NCBI GenBank assembly: GCA_020638095.1
Contig: JACKJF010000004.1
Coordinates: 744,001-808,000, forward strand
Source of the DNA: Hyphomicrobiaceae bacterium
Lineage (GTDB): Bacteria > Pseudomonadota > Alphaproteobacteria > Rhizobiales > Devosiaceae
Length of the DNA: 64,000 bases
Reading direction: 5' to 3'
Shown: one piece after another, positions 55,793 to 64,000 of the stretch
How positions within the stretch are numbered: position 1 is the stretch's first letter
Layout of the letters: every line of letters begins with the position of its first letter
Notes under the pieces: generated by a model
The model's input: the letters and a program-made list of their open reading frames with translations, nothing else
Database searches by the model: none
Told to the model about the DNA's origin: nothing
Made by a program: the position numbers and the translations under genes

Positions 55793-57207
55793 TCGGCCGC
55801 TCCCCTCACACCAAGCCGAAGCTGCTCGGGCAGCTGCGCGGCCCAGGCAGTGATATTGCCGGCACCAAGACACACGACATAGTCGCCGGATTCTGCCCGT
55901 TGCCGGATCATCGGCGCCAATTCGTCGTCGCTTTCGATGGTGCGCACGTCGCGATGGCCACGGGCGCGCATGCGTGCCGCCAACTCGTGATGGGTCACGC
56001 CCTCGATCGGGCTTTCACCCGCAGCATAGACCGGCGCGATGATCACGCAATCGGCGTCGTTGAAACAGCCGGAAAAGTCGTCCATCAGGCTTTGCAGCCG
56101 GGAATAGCGATGCGGCTGTACCACCGCGATCACCTTGTTTTGCGTCGATTGGCGGGCCGCGCTCAGAACTGCGGCGATCTCGACCGGGTGATGCCCATAA
56201 TCGTCGATAATGGTCACCCCATCGACCACGCCGACGCGGGTAAAGCGGCGCTTGACCCCGCCGAAGCTCTTCAGGCCGGCACGAATATCGTCGGCGCTGA
56301 CGCCAAGCTGATTGGCCACGGCAATCGCCGCCGTCGCGTTGAGAACATTGTGCCGGCCGGGCATCGGCAGTTCAATGCCGGTGATTTCGTGTTCGGACCC
56401 GGTCCGGCGGTCGCGCAGCACCACGTCGAAATGCGAATGTCCGCCAGATGTGTCGAGGTTGAGAATGCGCACGTCCGCCTGTGGATTGGTGCCGTAGGAA
56501 ATAACCCGCCGGTCGGCGATTTCGCCAACGAGTGCCTGCACCTCGGGATGGTCGAGACACATCACCGCAAAGCCGTAGAAGGGCACATTCTCGACAAAGG
56601 AATGGAAGGCCTGCTTCACCGCTTCGAAACTGTGATAATGGTCCAGATGTTCCGGATCGATGTTGGTGACGACCGCAATATCGGCCGGCAGCTTGACGAA
56701 CGTGCCGTCGCTCTCGTCCGCTTCGACCACCATCCACTCGCCCTTGCCGAGCCGCGCGTTGGTGCCGTAGGCGTTGATGATCCCGCCATTGATGACCGTT
56801 GGCTCCATTCGCCCCGCCTCGAGCAGCGCCGAAATCAGCGAGGTGGTCGTGGTCTTGCCATGCGTTCCGCCAATGGCGATGGCGTTCTTGAAGCGCATGA
56901 TCTCGGCCAGCATTTCGGCCCGCCTGACCACAGGCAGCGATCGCCGCCGCGCCTCGATGAGTTCGGGATTGTTGCGCTTGATCGCCGACGAAATCACCAC
57001 CACCGCCGCGTCGCGCAGGTTTTCCTCGGCATGCCCGACGACCACATCGATACCCATTTCCCTCAGGCGCTGCACATTTGCGCTCGCCGCCTGATCGGAG
57101 CCACGCACCTTGTAGCCCTGGGAATGGAGAATTTCGGCGATGCCGCTCATGCCGATACCGCCGATTCCGACAAAGTGGACCGGCCCGATTTCGGTTGGCA
57201 TTTTCAT
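55789..57207 (-). CDS. murC: UDP-N-acetylmuramate--L-alanine ligase
   Basis: MurC adds L-alanine to UDP-MurNAc. The 472-residue Mur ligase has the N-terminal [18 protein letters not shown], the ATP loop [23 protein letters not shown], the DPEHLDHY metal segment and the C-terminal [17 protein letters not shown] 57207 is chosen for GGGA eight bases upstream; ATG 57201 is an alternative. It lies 13 bases after murG. Confidence 0.96.
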   Translation of the reverse strand: MKMPTEIGPVHFVGIGGIGMSGIAEILHSQGYKVRGSDQAASANVQRLREMGIDVVVGHAEENLRDAAVVVISSAIKRNNPELIEARRRSLPVVRRAEMLAEIMRFKNAIAIGGTHGKTTTTSLISALLEAGRMEPTVINGGIINAYGTNARLGKGEWMVVEADESDGTFVKLPADIAVVTNIDPEHLDHYHSFEAVKQAFHSFVENVPFYGFAVMCLDHPEVQALVGEIADRRVISYGTNPQADVRILNLDTSGGHSHFDVVLRDRRTGSEHEITGIELPMPGRHNVLNATAAIAVANQLGVSADDIRAGLKSFGGVKRRFTRVGVVDGVTIIDDYGHHPVEIAAVLSAARQSTQNKVIAVVQPHRYSRLQSLMDDFSGCFNDADCVIIAPVYAAGESPIEGVTHHELAARMRARGHRDVRTIESDDELAPMIRQRAESGDYVVCLGAGNITAWAAQLPEQLRLGVRGAAE

Positions 57208-57220
57208 TTGGTTCGTCCCG

Positions 57221-58321
57221 TCATTTGCGTCCGCCCACCTCTGCGGTGCGTTCCACCAGGTCAGCCAGTCGTTTGACGGCGTCCGGAAACCCCATCTGCG
57301 CGGCATGATCGGCGGCGTTGGTCAGTGTCTCCGGCTCCGCCAGAAGCTCGGCAAGCCTGCTCGCAAGAGATTGCGGTGAAAGATTGGCCTGATCGGCAAG
57401 CCACCCGCCGCCGCCCTTCTCGAACAGCACAGCGTTGGCCCGCTGATCCTGATCGAGCGACCCCGGCAACGGGATGAGAATGGCCGGGCGGCCGATCACC
57501 CCGAGTTCCGCAACGGTCGAGGCCCCCGAACGGGAAATCACCAGATGCGACCGCGCCATCCGATCCGGCAGGTCATCGAAGAATGTCGAAAGCTCGACGT
57601 TGACATGCGCGTCGCGATAGATCGCCGTCACCCGCTCGAGATCTTCCTCGCGGCATTGCTGGGTCACCCGCATGCGCCGCCTGAGCGTTTCGTGCAGTTG
57701 CGACACCGCCGCCGGAACAAGATCGGACAAGGCCCGCGCGCCCTGTGATCCGCCGAACACCAGAAGCTCGACCGGGCCGTCTTCCCGAAGCTCCGGATAG
57801 GCCTTGCCCGAGGCAGCAATGACGCGATCCCGAACCGGGTTGCCCGTCACTTCGCGCACGCCAGAAAATGTCTCGGCATGCTTCGTGTCGGCGAAATGGA
57901 GCGCCAAAGCATCGGCAAAGCGCATCAGCGCGCGATTGGCCCGCCCTAGAACCGCGTTCTGTTCGTGGAGCACGCCGGGAATGCCCATGAGCGACGCCGC
58001 AAGAAAAGGAGGGAAACAGGGATAGCCGCCGAAGGCCACCACCGCGTCGGGATCGACCTGCCGAAGGACTCCCCAGGCCGTGCTGACACCCCTTAATATC
58101 GTGAACCCCGCGCCAACGAACTTCATCGGGTTTTTGAGCGATGGCGTCGCCGCCGGAATGACGTGGATTTTTCGCGCCGGAAAGTCCCTTCCATACGATC
58201 GCACGCGCTCGTCGGTCGCGAGATGAACGACGTGCCCACGCCGGCCGAACTCCTCGGCAAGCGCCATGGCCGGGAAGAGATGCCCTCCCGTGCCGCCAGC
58301 CATCAATACGAAAGTCGCCAT
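57221..58321 (-). CDS. murG: UDP-GlcNAc:lipid I N-acetylglucosamine transferase
   Basis: MurG makes lipid II at the inner face of the membrane. The 366-residue GT28 enzyme starts [21 protein letters not shown]. It holds [16 protein letters not shown], the inter-domain [19 protein letters not shown] and the UDP-GlcNAc motif [23 protein letters not shown]. It begins 16 bases after the ftsW stop codon. Confidence 0.96.
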   Translation of the reverse strand: MATFVLMAGGTGGHLFPAMALAEEFGRRGHVVHLATDERVRSYGRDFPARKIHVIPAATPSLKNPMKFVGAGFTILRGVSTAWGVLRQVDPDAVVAFGGYPCFPPFLAASLMGIPGVLHEQNAVLGRANRALMRFADALALHFADTKHAETFSGVREVTGNPVRDRVIAASGKAYPELREDGPVELLVFGGSQGARALSDLVPAAVSQLHETLRRRMRVTQQCREEDLERVTAIYRDAHVNVELSTFFDDLPDRMARSHLVISRSGASTVAELGVIGRPAILIPLPGSLDQDQRANAVLFEKGGGGWLADQANLSPQSLASRLAELLAEPETLTNAADHAAQMGFPDAVKRLADLVERTAEVGGRK

Positions 58322-58337
58322 AAAGCCTTGCAGGTTC

Positions 58338-59489
58338 CTAGCTGGTCACGGCGCCGCGGAATGCCGGCAGACCGCTGATCTGCCGTTCTTCCGGCTTGCG
58401 GCGGGTCAGGCTGAGCACCATTCCCATGCCGAACGCCGTCGCGATCATCGAGGTGCCACCATAAGAGACAAATGGCAAGGTCATTCCTTTCGGCGGAAGA
58501 AGGCTGAGATTGACCATGAGATTGATGATCGCCTGCATGCCGAATTGCAGCGCCAACGCGCTGATGGCGAGGCGCGCGAAGATGTTCGAGCGTTGCTGCG
58601 CACCCCAAAGCGCCCGAACAACCACGAACCCGATCACGAACACCAGCAGCATCGAAAAAAGAATACCGAATTCCCCCGCCGCCGCGGAAAAAACGAAGTC
58701 GGCATGGGCGTCGGGCACGTAACGGCGAACGATCGCCTCGCCCGGCCCCTGCCCGAACCAGCCGCCCTCAAGAAGCGACTGAAGCGCCTTGTTGACCTGA
58801 TAGTTGCCGATACTTTCGGGGTTGAGGAAAAGGTCGACGCGCCGCGCCACATGCGGGAACAACGCATAGGCGCCGGTTGACAGCGCCGCCGCTGCCACAC
58901 CGAACCCCATGATCAGCCACCAGCTGATACCCGAAATGAAAAGCACCGCCGCAAATGTCAGCGTGATCAGAACCGTCTGTCCGAAATCCGGCTGCATCAT
59001 CAACAGGGAGAGAATGGTCGCAAGAATGGCAAAGGCGATCAGCCGCGCCGGCATGTCCGGCTTTTGCATGTGCTCGGCGAACAGCCAGGCGATGATCACC
59101 GCGAAGGCCGGCTTGACGAATTCGGACGGCTGAACCGAGGTCCCGAAGATCAGGAGCCAGCGACGCGCGCCCTTGATCTCAACGCCGAATTTGAGCGTCA
59201 GCGCGAGAAGACCGATGCTGACAATGAGCACGGCCAGCGCCGTCCAGCGGATTTGCCGCAACGTCATCAACGACGTGCCCAGCATCACCCCTATTGCCGG
59301 AAATAGAAAGAGGAAGTGCCGAATGGTGAAATACCACTGGCCATATCCCAGCCTTTCCGCGACTGGCGGGCTTGCCGCGAAGCTGAGCCCCATTCCGAAC
59401 ATCATCAGAAGCAATATGGCGGCCAGAAGGGTCCGGTCGACCGTAAACCACCATTCAACAAGGGGAGTTTTTTGAGCACGCGAGAACAT
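58338..59489 (-). CDS. ftsW: Lipid II glycosyltransferase FtsW (SEDS family)
   Basis: FtsW polymerises septal glycan strands together with FtsI. The 383-residue protein has about ten membrane helices and the SEDS motifs, including GARRWLLIFGTSVQPSEFVKPAF, GPGEAIVRRYVPDAHADFVFSAAAGEFG and GMTLPFVSYGGTSMIATAFGMGM. It starts at ATG 59489 and follows mraY after a gap of 90 bp, the place where murD normally lies. Confidence 0.95.
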   Translation of the reverse strand: MFSRAQKTPLVEWWFTVDRTLLAAILLLMMFGMGLSFAASPPVAERLGYGQWYFTIRHFLFLFPAIGVMLGTSLMTLRQIRWTALAVLIVSIGLLALTLKFGVEIKGARRWLLIFGTSVQPSEFVKPAFAVIIAWLFAEHMQKPDMPARLIAFAILATILSLLMMQPDFGQTVLITLTFAAVLFISGISWWLIMGFGVAAAALSTGAYALFPHVARRVDLFLNPESIGNYQVNKALQSLLEGGWFGQGPGEAIVRRYVPDAHADFVFSAAAGEFGILFSMLLVFVIGFVVVRALWGAQQRSNIFARLAISALALQFGMQAIINLMVNLSLLPPKGMTLPFVSYGGTSMIATAFGMGMVLSLTRRKPEERQISGLPAFRGAVTS

Positions 59490-59579
59490 TCAACTCATCC
59501 GGTCCGCCCGCAGGGCGCGTGAAACCGGGTGAATGTAGCCCGAAAACCCTTACGATTTCGCAACCATAAATTTGGGCTG

Positions 59580-60668
59580 TCAGCGGAGCTTGAGCGTGCT
59601 GAGGCCGATGAGCGCAAGCACGAAGGCGATGATCCAGAAACGGATCACGATCTGGCTTTCCGTCCAGCCGAGATGCTCGAAATGGTGATGGATCGGGGCC
59701 ATCTTGAACACCCGCTTGCCGGTGAGTTTGAAGCTCGCCACCTGCACGATCACCGACACGGTTTCGAGCACAAATAGCCCCCCCGTTATGGCAAGAACGA
59801 TTTCGTGCTTGGTCGCCACCGCGATCGATCCGAGCGCCCCGCCAAGAGCCAGCGAACCCGTATCTCCCATGAAGATCTGGGCCGGGGGCGCGTTGAACCA
59901 CAAAAAGCCCAGTCCCGCGCCGATCAGGGCGCCGCAAACCACCGACAGTTCGCCGGTGCCGGGCACGAAATTGATCAGCAGATAGTCGGAAAAGGTCTGG
60001 TTGCCGACGAGATAGGCAATCAGCCCGAACACCGCGGCGGCGATCATCACCGGCACGATGGCGAGCCCGTCGAGCCCATCGGTAAGGTTCACCGAATTGC
60101 CCGCGGCCACGATGACGAAGGCCCCGAACGGCACGAACAGCCACCCAAGATTGAGTGCAAGGTCCTTGATGAACGGAAAGAGCAGCGAGGTCGAAAAAGG
60201 CTGCTCAGTGTTCAGCATGAAGACAACGCAGGCGATGATCCCGATCAGGGCTTCAAGACCAAGACGGACCCGGCCCGAAAAGCCGTTATAGTTCTTGTTG
60301 CGCGAGACCTTGAGGAAATCGTCGTAGAACCCGATTGCACCGAAGCCGATGGTCACGAACAGCACGACCCAGACATAGACATTGGTCAGGTTGGCCCACA
60401 AAAGGGTCGAAACCACCGCGCCTGAGAGGATCATCAACCCGCCCATGGTCGGCGTGCCTGCCTTGGCGACGATATGGCCCTGTGGGCCGTCTTCACGGAT
60501 CGGCTGGCCTTTACCCTGCCGGGTGCGAAGGCTCCGGATCATCCACGGCCCAAAGAGGAAGACGAAAAAGAGCGCCGTCAGAATGGCGCCGCCGGTCCGG
60601 AATGTGATGTAGCGGAAGACGTTGAATGCGCCGAGTCCGTCGCCAATCTGCCCCAGAAATTGCAGCAT
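59580..60668 (-). CDS. mraY: Phospho-N-acetylmuramoyl-pentapeptide transferase
   Basis: MraY links phospho-MurNAc-pentapeptide to undecaprenyl phosphate to form lipid I. The 362-residue protein has ten membrane helices and the conserved loops [51 protein letters not shown] and [13 protein letters not shown], with the catalytic aspartates. It starts at ATG 60668 after murF. Confidence 0.96.
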   Translation of the reverse strand: MLQFLGQIGDGLGAFNVFRYITFRTGGAILTALFFVFLFGPWMIRSLRTRQGKGQPIREDGPQGHIVAKAGTPTMGGLMILSGAVVSTLLWANLTNVYVWVVLFVTIGFGAIGFYDDFLKVSRNKNYNGFSGRVRLGLEALIGIIACVVFMLNTEQPFSTSLLFPFIKDLALNLGWLFVPFGAFVIVAAGNSVNLTDGLDGLAIVPVMIAAAVFGLIAYLVGNQTFSDYLLINFVPGTGELSVVCGALIGAGLGFLWFNAPPAQIFMGDTGSLALGGALGSIAVATKHEIVLAITGGLFVLETVSVIVQVASFKLTGKRVFKMAPIHHHFEHLGWTESQIVIRFWIIAFVLALIGLSTLKLR

Positions 60669-60722
60669 CCACTCAACACTCCGCGCCGCCGCTGAGGCTG
60701 GCTGTCCCCGTGCCGGAACCGG

Positions 60723-62114
60723 CTATTGGCCGAAGTGATGGCGAATCTGTGTCACCAGCTTCGATAGGCCCATTCCGTTGGAACCTTTGAGCATAACCAG
60801 GTCGCCATAATCAAGCTGGCCCACCAGATCCGTGCCCGCAGCGTTAACGTCGGCGCGGGTTTCGGCACGAATTCCTTTGGCCTCAAGAAGCGGCAGAAGC
60901 TGCGACATTTCCGGACCCACCAATACCACGTGATCCGGTTTGCCCTCGGCCACCGCGTCGACAATGCCGCGATGAAGCTCCGCCGATTGTTCGCCGAGCT
61001 CGAGCATGTCGCCGAGCACAAGAACCCGCCGCCCTTCGGCTGGTCGCTGGGCAAACACCTCGAGCGCGGCGCGCATTGAGGTCGGGTTGGCATTGTAGCT
61101 TTCGTCGAGCAGGGTCAGAACGTGCCCGTCCTTGGCATACTCAACCGCTATTCCGCGTCCGTCAGGCGCCGAGAACTGGGCGAGCTCTTGAATGGCGATC
61201 GGCATCGGCAAATCGAGCGCCAGCGCCACCAGCGCCGCACCAACGGCATTGGCCATCATGTGCCGGCCGGTCCCGGCGATTTCGAGATCGAATGCTTCGC
61301 CATCGAGCGTGAATGCCGCGCGGGACCCAATCGCGGTCGGCGCGTAGTCGGCAATCCGGACATTGCCGCGCTCAAAGCCATAGGTGAGAATCAGGCGGGC
61401 TCCTGCTTGCCGCGCCGCATCGACCAACTGCCCTTCGAACTCGTGATCGGCATTGATGATCGCCGCCCCGCCCGCTTCGAGACCGAGAAAGATCTCCGAT
61501 TTGGCACGCGCAATCGCCGCCATCGAACCGAGTTCGCCAAGGTGAGCCGGTGCAATCGAGGTTACGAGCGCAACATGAGGACGCACCATTCTGGTCAGCG
61601 GCGTGATTTCGCCCTCGGCGCTCATGCCAATCTCGAAGACGCCGAAATCCGCCTCTTTCGGCAGATTGGCCAACATCAACGGCACGCCCCAGTGATTGTT
61701 GTAGCTCTTGATCGAGGCATGAACCTTGCCAAAGCCACCGAACATCGCGCGCAGCGCTTCCTTGGTCGAGGTCTTACCGACACTCCCTGTCACCGCGACG
61801 ATCCGGGCCCCGGATCGTTCCCGCGCCGCCCGCGCCACTTGCCGCAAACCTTTGAGCGGATCGGGGACGACCAGCATCGGCAGATTGCCGAAACCTGCCG
61901 CCTTCCCCGCCGAAACCATGGCCAGCGACGCGCTGCCATCCACTGCATCGGCCGCGAAATCGTGTCCGTCATGCCGCTCGCCTTTGATGGCGACGAACAT
62001 CGCGCCTTCCGGCACATTTCGGGAATCGATGACGATGGACGTGATGCCTTCGGCATCCGCATTGCGGATTTCCCCGGCGGTCGCCGCCACAAGTTCCTGA
62101 ATCGAGAAAAGCAT
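60723..62114 (-). CDS. murF: UDP-MurNAc-tripeptide--D-Ala-D-Ala ligase
   Basis: MurF adds D-Ala-D-Ala to complete the pentapeptide. The 463-residue ligase shows IDSRNVPEGAMFVAIKGERHDGHDF, the ATP loop VAVTGSVGKTSTKEAL, the YNNHWGVPL segment, and DESYNANPTSMRAALEVF with the C-terminal GDMLELGEQSAELH. It starts 19 bases after the murE stop and is followed by mraY. Confidence 0.96.
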   Translation of the reverse strand: MLFSIQELVAATAGEIRNADAEGITSIVIDSRNVPEGAMFVAIKGERHDGHDFAADAVDGSASLAMVSAGKAAGFGNLPMLVVPDPLKGLRQVARAARERSGARIVAVTGSVGKTSTKEALRAMFGGFGKVHASIKSYNNHWGVPLMLANLPKEADFGVFEIGMSAEGEITPLTRMVRPHVALVTSIAPAHLGELGSMAAIARAKSEIFLGLEAGGAAIINADHEFEGQLVDAARQAGARLILTYGFERGNVRIADYAPTAIGSRAAFTLDGEAFDLEIAGTGRHMMANAVGAALVALALDLPMPIAIQELAQFSAPDGRGIAVEYAKDGHVLTLLDESYNANPTSMRAALEVFAQRPAEGRRVLVLGDMLELGEQSAELHRGIVDAVAEGKPDHVVLVGPEMSQLLPLLEAKGIRAETRADVNAAGTDLVGQLDYGDLVMLKGSNGMGLSKLVTQIRHHFGQ

Positions 62115-62133
62115 CGCCCTCAGCGCCCGGTCC

Positions 62134-63576
62134 CTACGACCTCAGCGCATCGGCAACCACCTCATGGTCGGAAAAAGGATGCTTGGTCGTTCCAATGATC
62201 TGATAATCCTCGTGACCCTTACCCGCAACCAGCAAAACGTCGCCCTCGCGCAAACCGTCGACCGCCGAGCGGATCGCCTCGGCGCGATCGCCGATCTCGA
62301 CGGCGTTTTCGCTTGCCGCAAGGATTTCCCGCCGGATCGCCGCAGCATCTTCGGTGCGCGGATTGTCATCGGTCACGATGACCTCGTCGGCGCGCTCGGC
62401 CGCAATCCGTCCCATGAGAGGCCGCTTGCCCTTGTCGCGGTCGCCGCCGGCGCCGAAAACCACCTTGAGCTTGCCGGATGCGTAGGGCCGGAGCGTATTC
62501 AGGGCGACACCAAGCGCGTCCGGGGTGTGGGCATAGTCGATGAAGATCGCCGCGCCATCCTTTGTTCCGACCCGCTCGAGCCGCCCGCGCGCGCCACGCA
62601 GGGTTTGCAGCGCCGGAATGACATTGTCGCGGTGTGCGCCGCCCGCCATGACCATGGCTGCGGCAACGATGGCGTTGGAAACCTGGAAATCGCCGGCAAG
62701 CGGCAGCGTGAACTCAAGCGGTTCGCCCACGAGTTTGCCCGAAACCTTCTGTCCCCAACCATCCTGTTCGACCGAGGTGACCTCGATATAGGCGCCTTCC
62801 CGCCCAACCGTCATGACGGTCGCGCCGCGTTCGAGCGCGGCGAACATGAAGGGAAGGTGCTCGGGATCGTCGGCATTGATGACCGCCGACCCGCCTTCTT
62901 TCAAAAGGGTCGTGAAAAGCCTGAGCTTTGCATCCCGGTAGTCTTCCATCGTCGGGTGATAGTCGAGATGGTCGCGCGTGAGATTGGTGAACCCCACCAC
63001 GTCAAACGCGACGCCATCGATGCGGCGCTGGACGATACCGTGGCTCGAAGCCTCCATGATCACATGGTCGATGCCGTCGGCCTTAAGCGCCGCCAGCCGC
63101 CGGTGCAGGCTCAGCGGGTCGGGCGTCGTGTGCGTGCCGGGTTCGATCTGGTCGCGGAACTGCACGCCAAGCGTGCCGATCGAAGCGGAAGCCAGCCCCA
63201 TATAGTCCCAGATCTGACGCACGAAGGAGGCGATCGAGGTCTTGCCGTTCGTCCCGGTGATCCCGAACATCGTGGAGGGCTGCGGACCCGATGTCCGCAT
63301 CGCGGCAAGTGCGAAAGCCCGGCGCACATCGTCCACCACGACCACGGGAATACCAGGATCGGCGGCTGGCCTGCGGTCGGTGATCATCACCCGTGCGCCG
63401 CGCTCCACCGCCTTGGCGGCAAATGTGTCGCCATGCTGGACAAAGCCTGGCAGGGCAAAGAACGCGTCCCCCATGGCCAGGGCCCGGCTGTCGGCATGAA
63501 CGCCGGTGACACGGATCGTGTCCAACTTGCCTCTGTCGGTTGACCCGTCAAGCAGATCGGCGAGCAAAAAAGACAT
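62134..63576 (-). CDS. murE: UDP-MurNAc-dipeptide--meso-diaminopimelate ligase
   Basis: MurE adds meso-diaminopimelate to UDP-MurNAc-L-Ala-D-Glu. The 480-residue ligase has VHADSRALAMGDAFFAL, the ATP loop GITGTNGKTSIASFV, MEASSHGIVQRRIDG, and the DNPRTED motif that selects diaminopimelate instead of lysine. ATG 63576 is chosen because it lies two bases after the ftsI stop and fits the family N-terminus. Confidence 0.96.
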   Translation of the reverse strand: MSFLLADLLDGSTDRGKLDTIRVTGVHADSRALAMGDAFFALPGFVQHGDTFAAKAVERGARVMITDRRPAADPGIPVVVVDDVRRAFALAAMRTSGPQPSTMFGITGTNGKTSIASFVRQIWDYMGLASASIGTLGVQFRDQIEPGTHTTPDPLSLHRRLAALKADGIDHVIMEASSHGIVQRRIDGVAFDVVGFTNLTRDHLDYHPTMEDYRDAKLRLFTTLLKEGGSAVINADDPEHLPFMFAALERGATVMTVGREGAYIEVTSVEQDGWGQKVSGKLVGEPLEFTLPLAGDFQVSNAIVAAAMVMAGGAHRDNVIPALQTLRGARGRLERVGTKDGAAIFIDYAHTPDALGVALNTLRPYASGKLKVVFGAGGDRDKGKRPLMGRIAAERADEVIVTDDNPRTEDAAAIRREILAASENAVEIGDRAEAIRSAVDGLREGDVLLVAGKGHEDYQIIGTTKHPFSDHEVVADALRS

Positions 63577-63578
63577 GT

Positions 63579-64000
63579 CTATTCCTGACCGGACCGCAGT
63601 TCGGCGGGAACCAGCGCCTGGTCGACCGCCGTATCGAAATCTGGCGCGACACCCAGCAAGGGGGCGACTCGCGCAATAATTCTGCCTGCCACTTCGCCCG
63701 CATTCCACCCCGCAGTATCACCAGATTGCGGGTTTTCCCGTTTCGGTTCGTCGACTACCACGACAAGCGCATATTGCGGATCGTTCAGCGGGAACGCCGC
63801 CGCAAAGGCATTGAAGTTCTTGTTGGACACATAGCGCCCGTTTTCAACCTTTTCCGCTGTCCCCGTCTTGCCGCCCGGAATGTATCCGTCGGCAATGCGG
63901 TTCATGTGTGTCGCGGTGCCGTCCATCGCATTAAGACGGAGCAGATAGCGGATACGCGCACTCGTCTCCGGCGAAATGACCTGCCGCCCCAGTTCCACAA
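63579..64000 (-). CDS. ftsI: Peptidoglycan D,D-transpeptidase FtsI, C-terminal part (partial)
   Basis: The window ends inside this gene. The 140 visible residues are the end of a class B penicillin-binding protein, with the KTGTAEK active-site motif (GYIPGGKTGTAEKVENGRYVSNKN) and FNAFAAAFPLNDPQYALVVVVDEP after it. The SxxK and SxN motifs are beyond the edge. Its place before murE identifies it as FtsI (PBP3). Confidence 0.93.
   Translation of the reverse strand, partial: VELGRQVISPETSARIRYLLRLNAMDGTATHMNRIADGYIPGGKTGTAEKVENGRYVSNKNFNAFAAAFPLNDPQYALVVVVDEPKRENPQSGDTAGWNAGEVAGRIIARVAPLLGVAPDFDTAVDQALVPAELRSGQE

Noticed and set aside
62164..63543. 459-codon open frame opposite murE, and similar ones opposite uvrD (34999-36144) and murC (55900-57276)
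   Set aside because: These are antisense shadows of strongly conserved genes. The translations are low-complexity and rich in Arg, Asp and Gly without recognisable motifs.

Overview
The window is GC-rich and gene-dense and reads as an alphaproteobacterial chromosome. The best guess is Hyphomicrobiales close to Devosiaceae, inferred from gene content only. Support includes a two-piece (circularly permuted) tmRNA beside an alpha-type sspB, the thyA/DHFR/hflK/hflC/DUF2065/Deg order, a dcw cluster running into lpxC, bamD, recN and ligA, and the dispersed 'cctcatcctgagc'/'cgtcattgcgag' palindromes common in these genomes. Most of the window is housekeeping core. Three lower-GC stretches (about 7.5-9.4 kb, 20.9-21.5 kb, 36.2-36.8 kb) look acquired.

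Layout. 0-5 kb: end of an unknown gene, DUF4403 protein, pdxJ, a quinone-oxidoreductase-like gene, and a membrane protein/XRE regulator pair with a dyad over its promoter. 4.4-7.5 kb: ilvB-ilvN (minus strand) with a full attenuation leader (promoter, 16-residue Leu/Ile/Val-rich peptide, terminator), pushed away from ilvB by repeats. 7.6-9.4 kb: a coupled pair of an unknown protein and an XRE-ImmA/IrrE metallopeptidase. 9.7-16.8 kb: SH3 protein, sugar dehydrogenase-like protein, two unknown proteins, YbaK deacylase, miaA, serB, GNAT. 16.8-24 kb: Deg protease, DUF2065, hflC, hflK, an atypical DHFR, DUF4424, GNAT, thyA. 24-33.6 kb: two membrane proteins, tmRNA, sspB, RHH protein, AsmA-like protein, ClC channel, phosphoesterase, HXXEE protein. 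33.6-42 kb: uvrD/pcrA, an acquired gene, repeats, twin 58-residue proteins, DUF1624, prmA, aminopeptidase P.

42-64 kb is one long minus-strand run: ftsI (cut by the window edge), murE, murF, mraY, ftsW, murG, murC, murB, ddl, ftsQ, ftsA, an EamA transporter, ftsZ, lpxC, bamD, recN, ligA, chaC. It makes peptidoglycan precursors, builds the divisome, starts lipid A synthesis and assembles outer-membrane proteins. murD is absent from its usual place between mraY and ftsW, and a transporter gene separates ftsA from ftsZ. Between murB and ddl a palindromic repeat sits inside a 24-bp direct duplication of the gene junction, and the result is a 37-codon frame coupled to both neighbours.

The items most worth following are the murB-ddl bridging frame, the unknown protein/ImmA pair, the twin 58-residue proteins, the ilv leader with its repeats, the missing murD and the atypical DHFR in a conserved locus.
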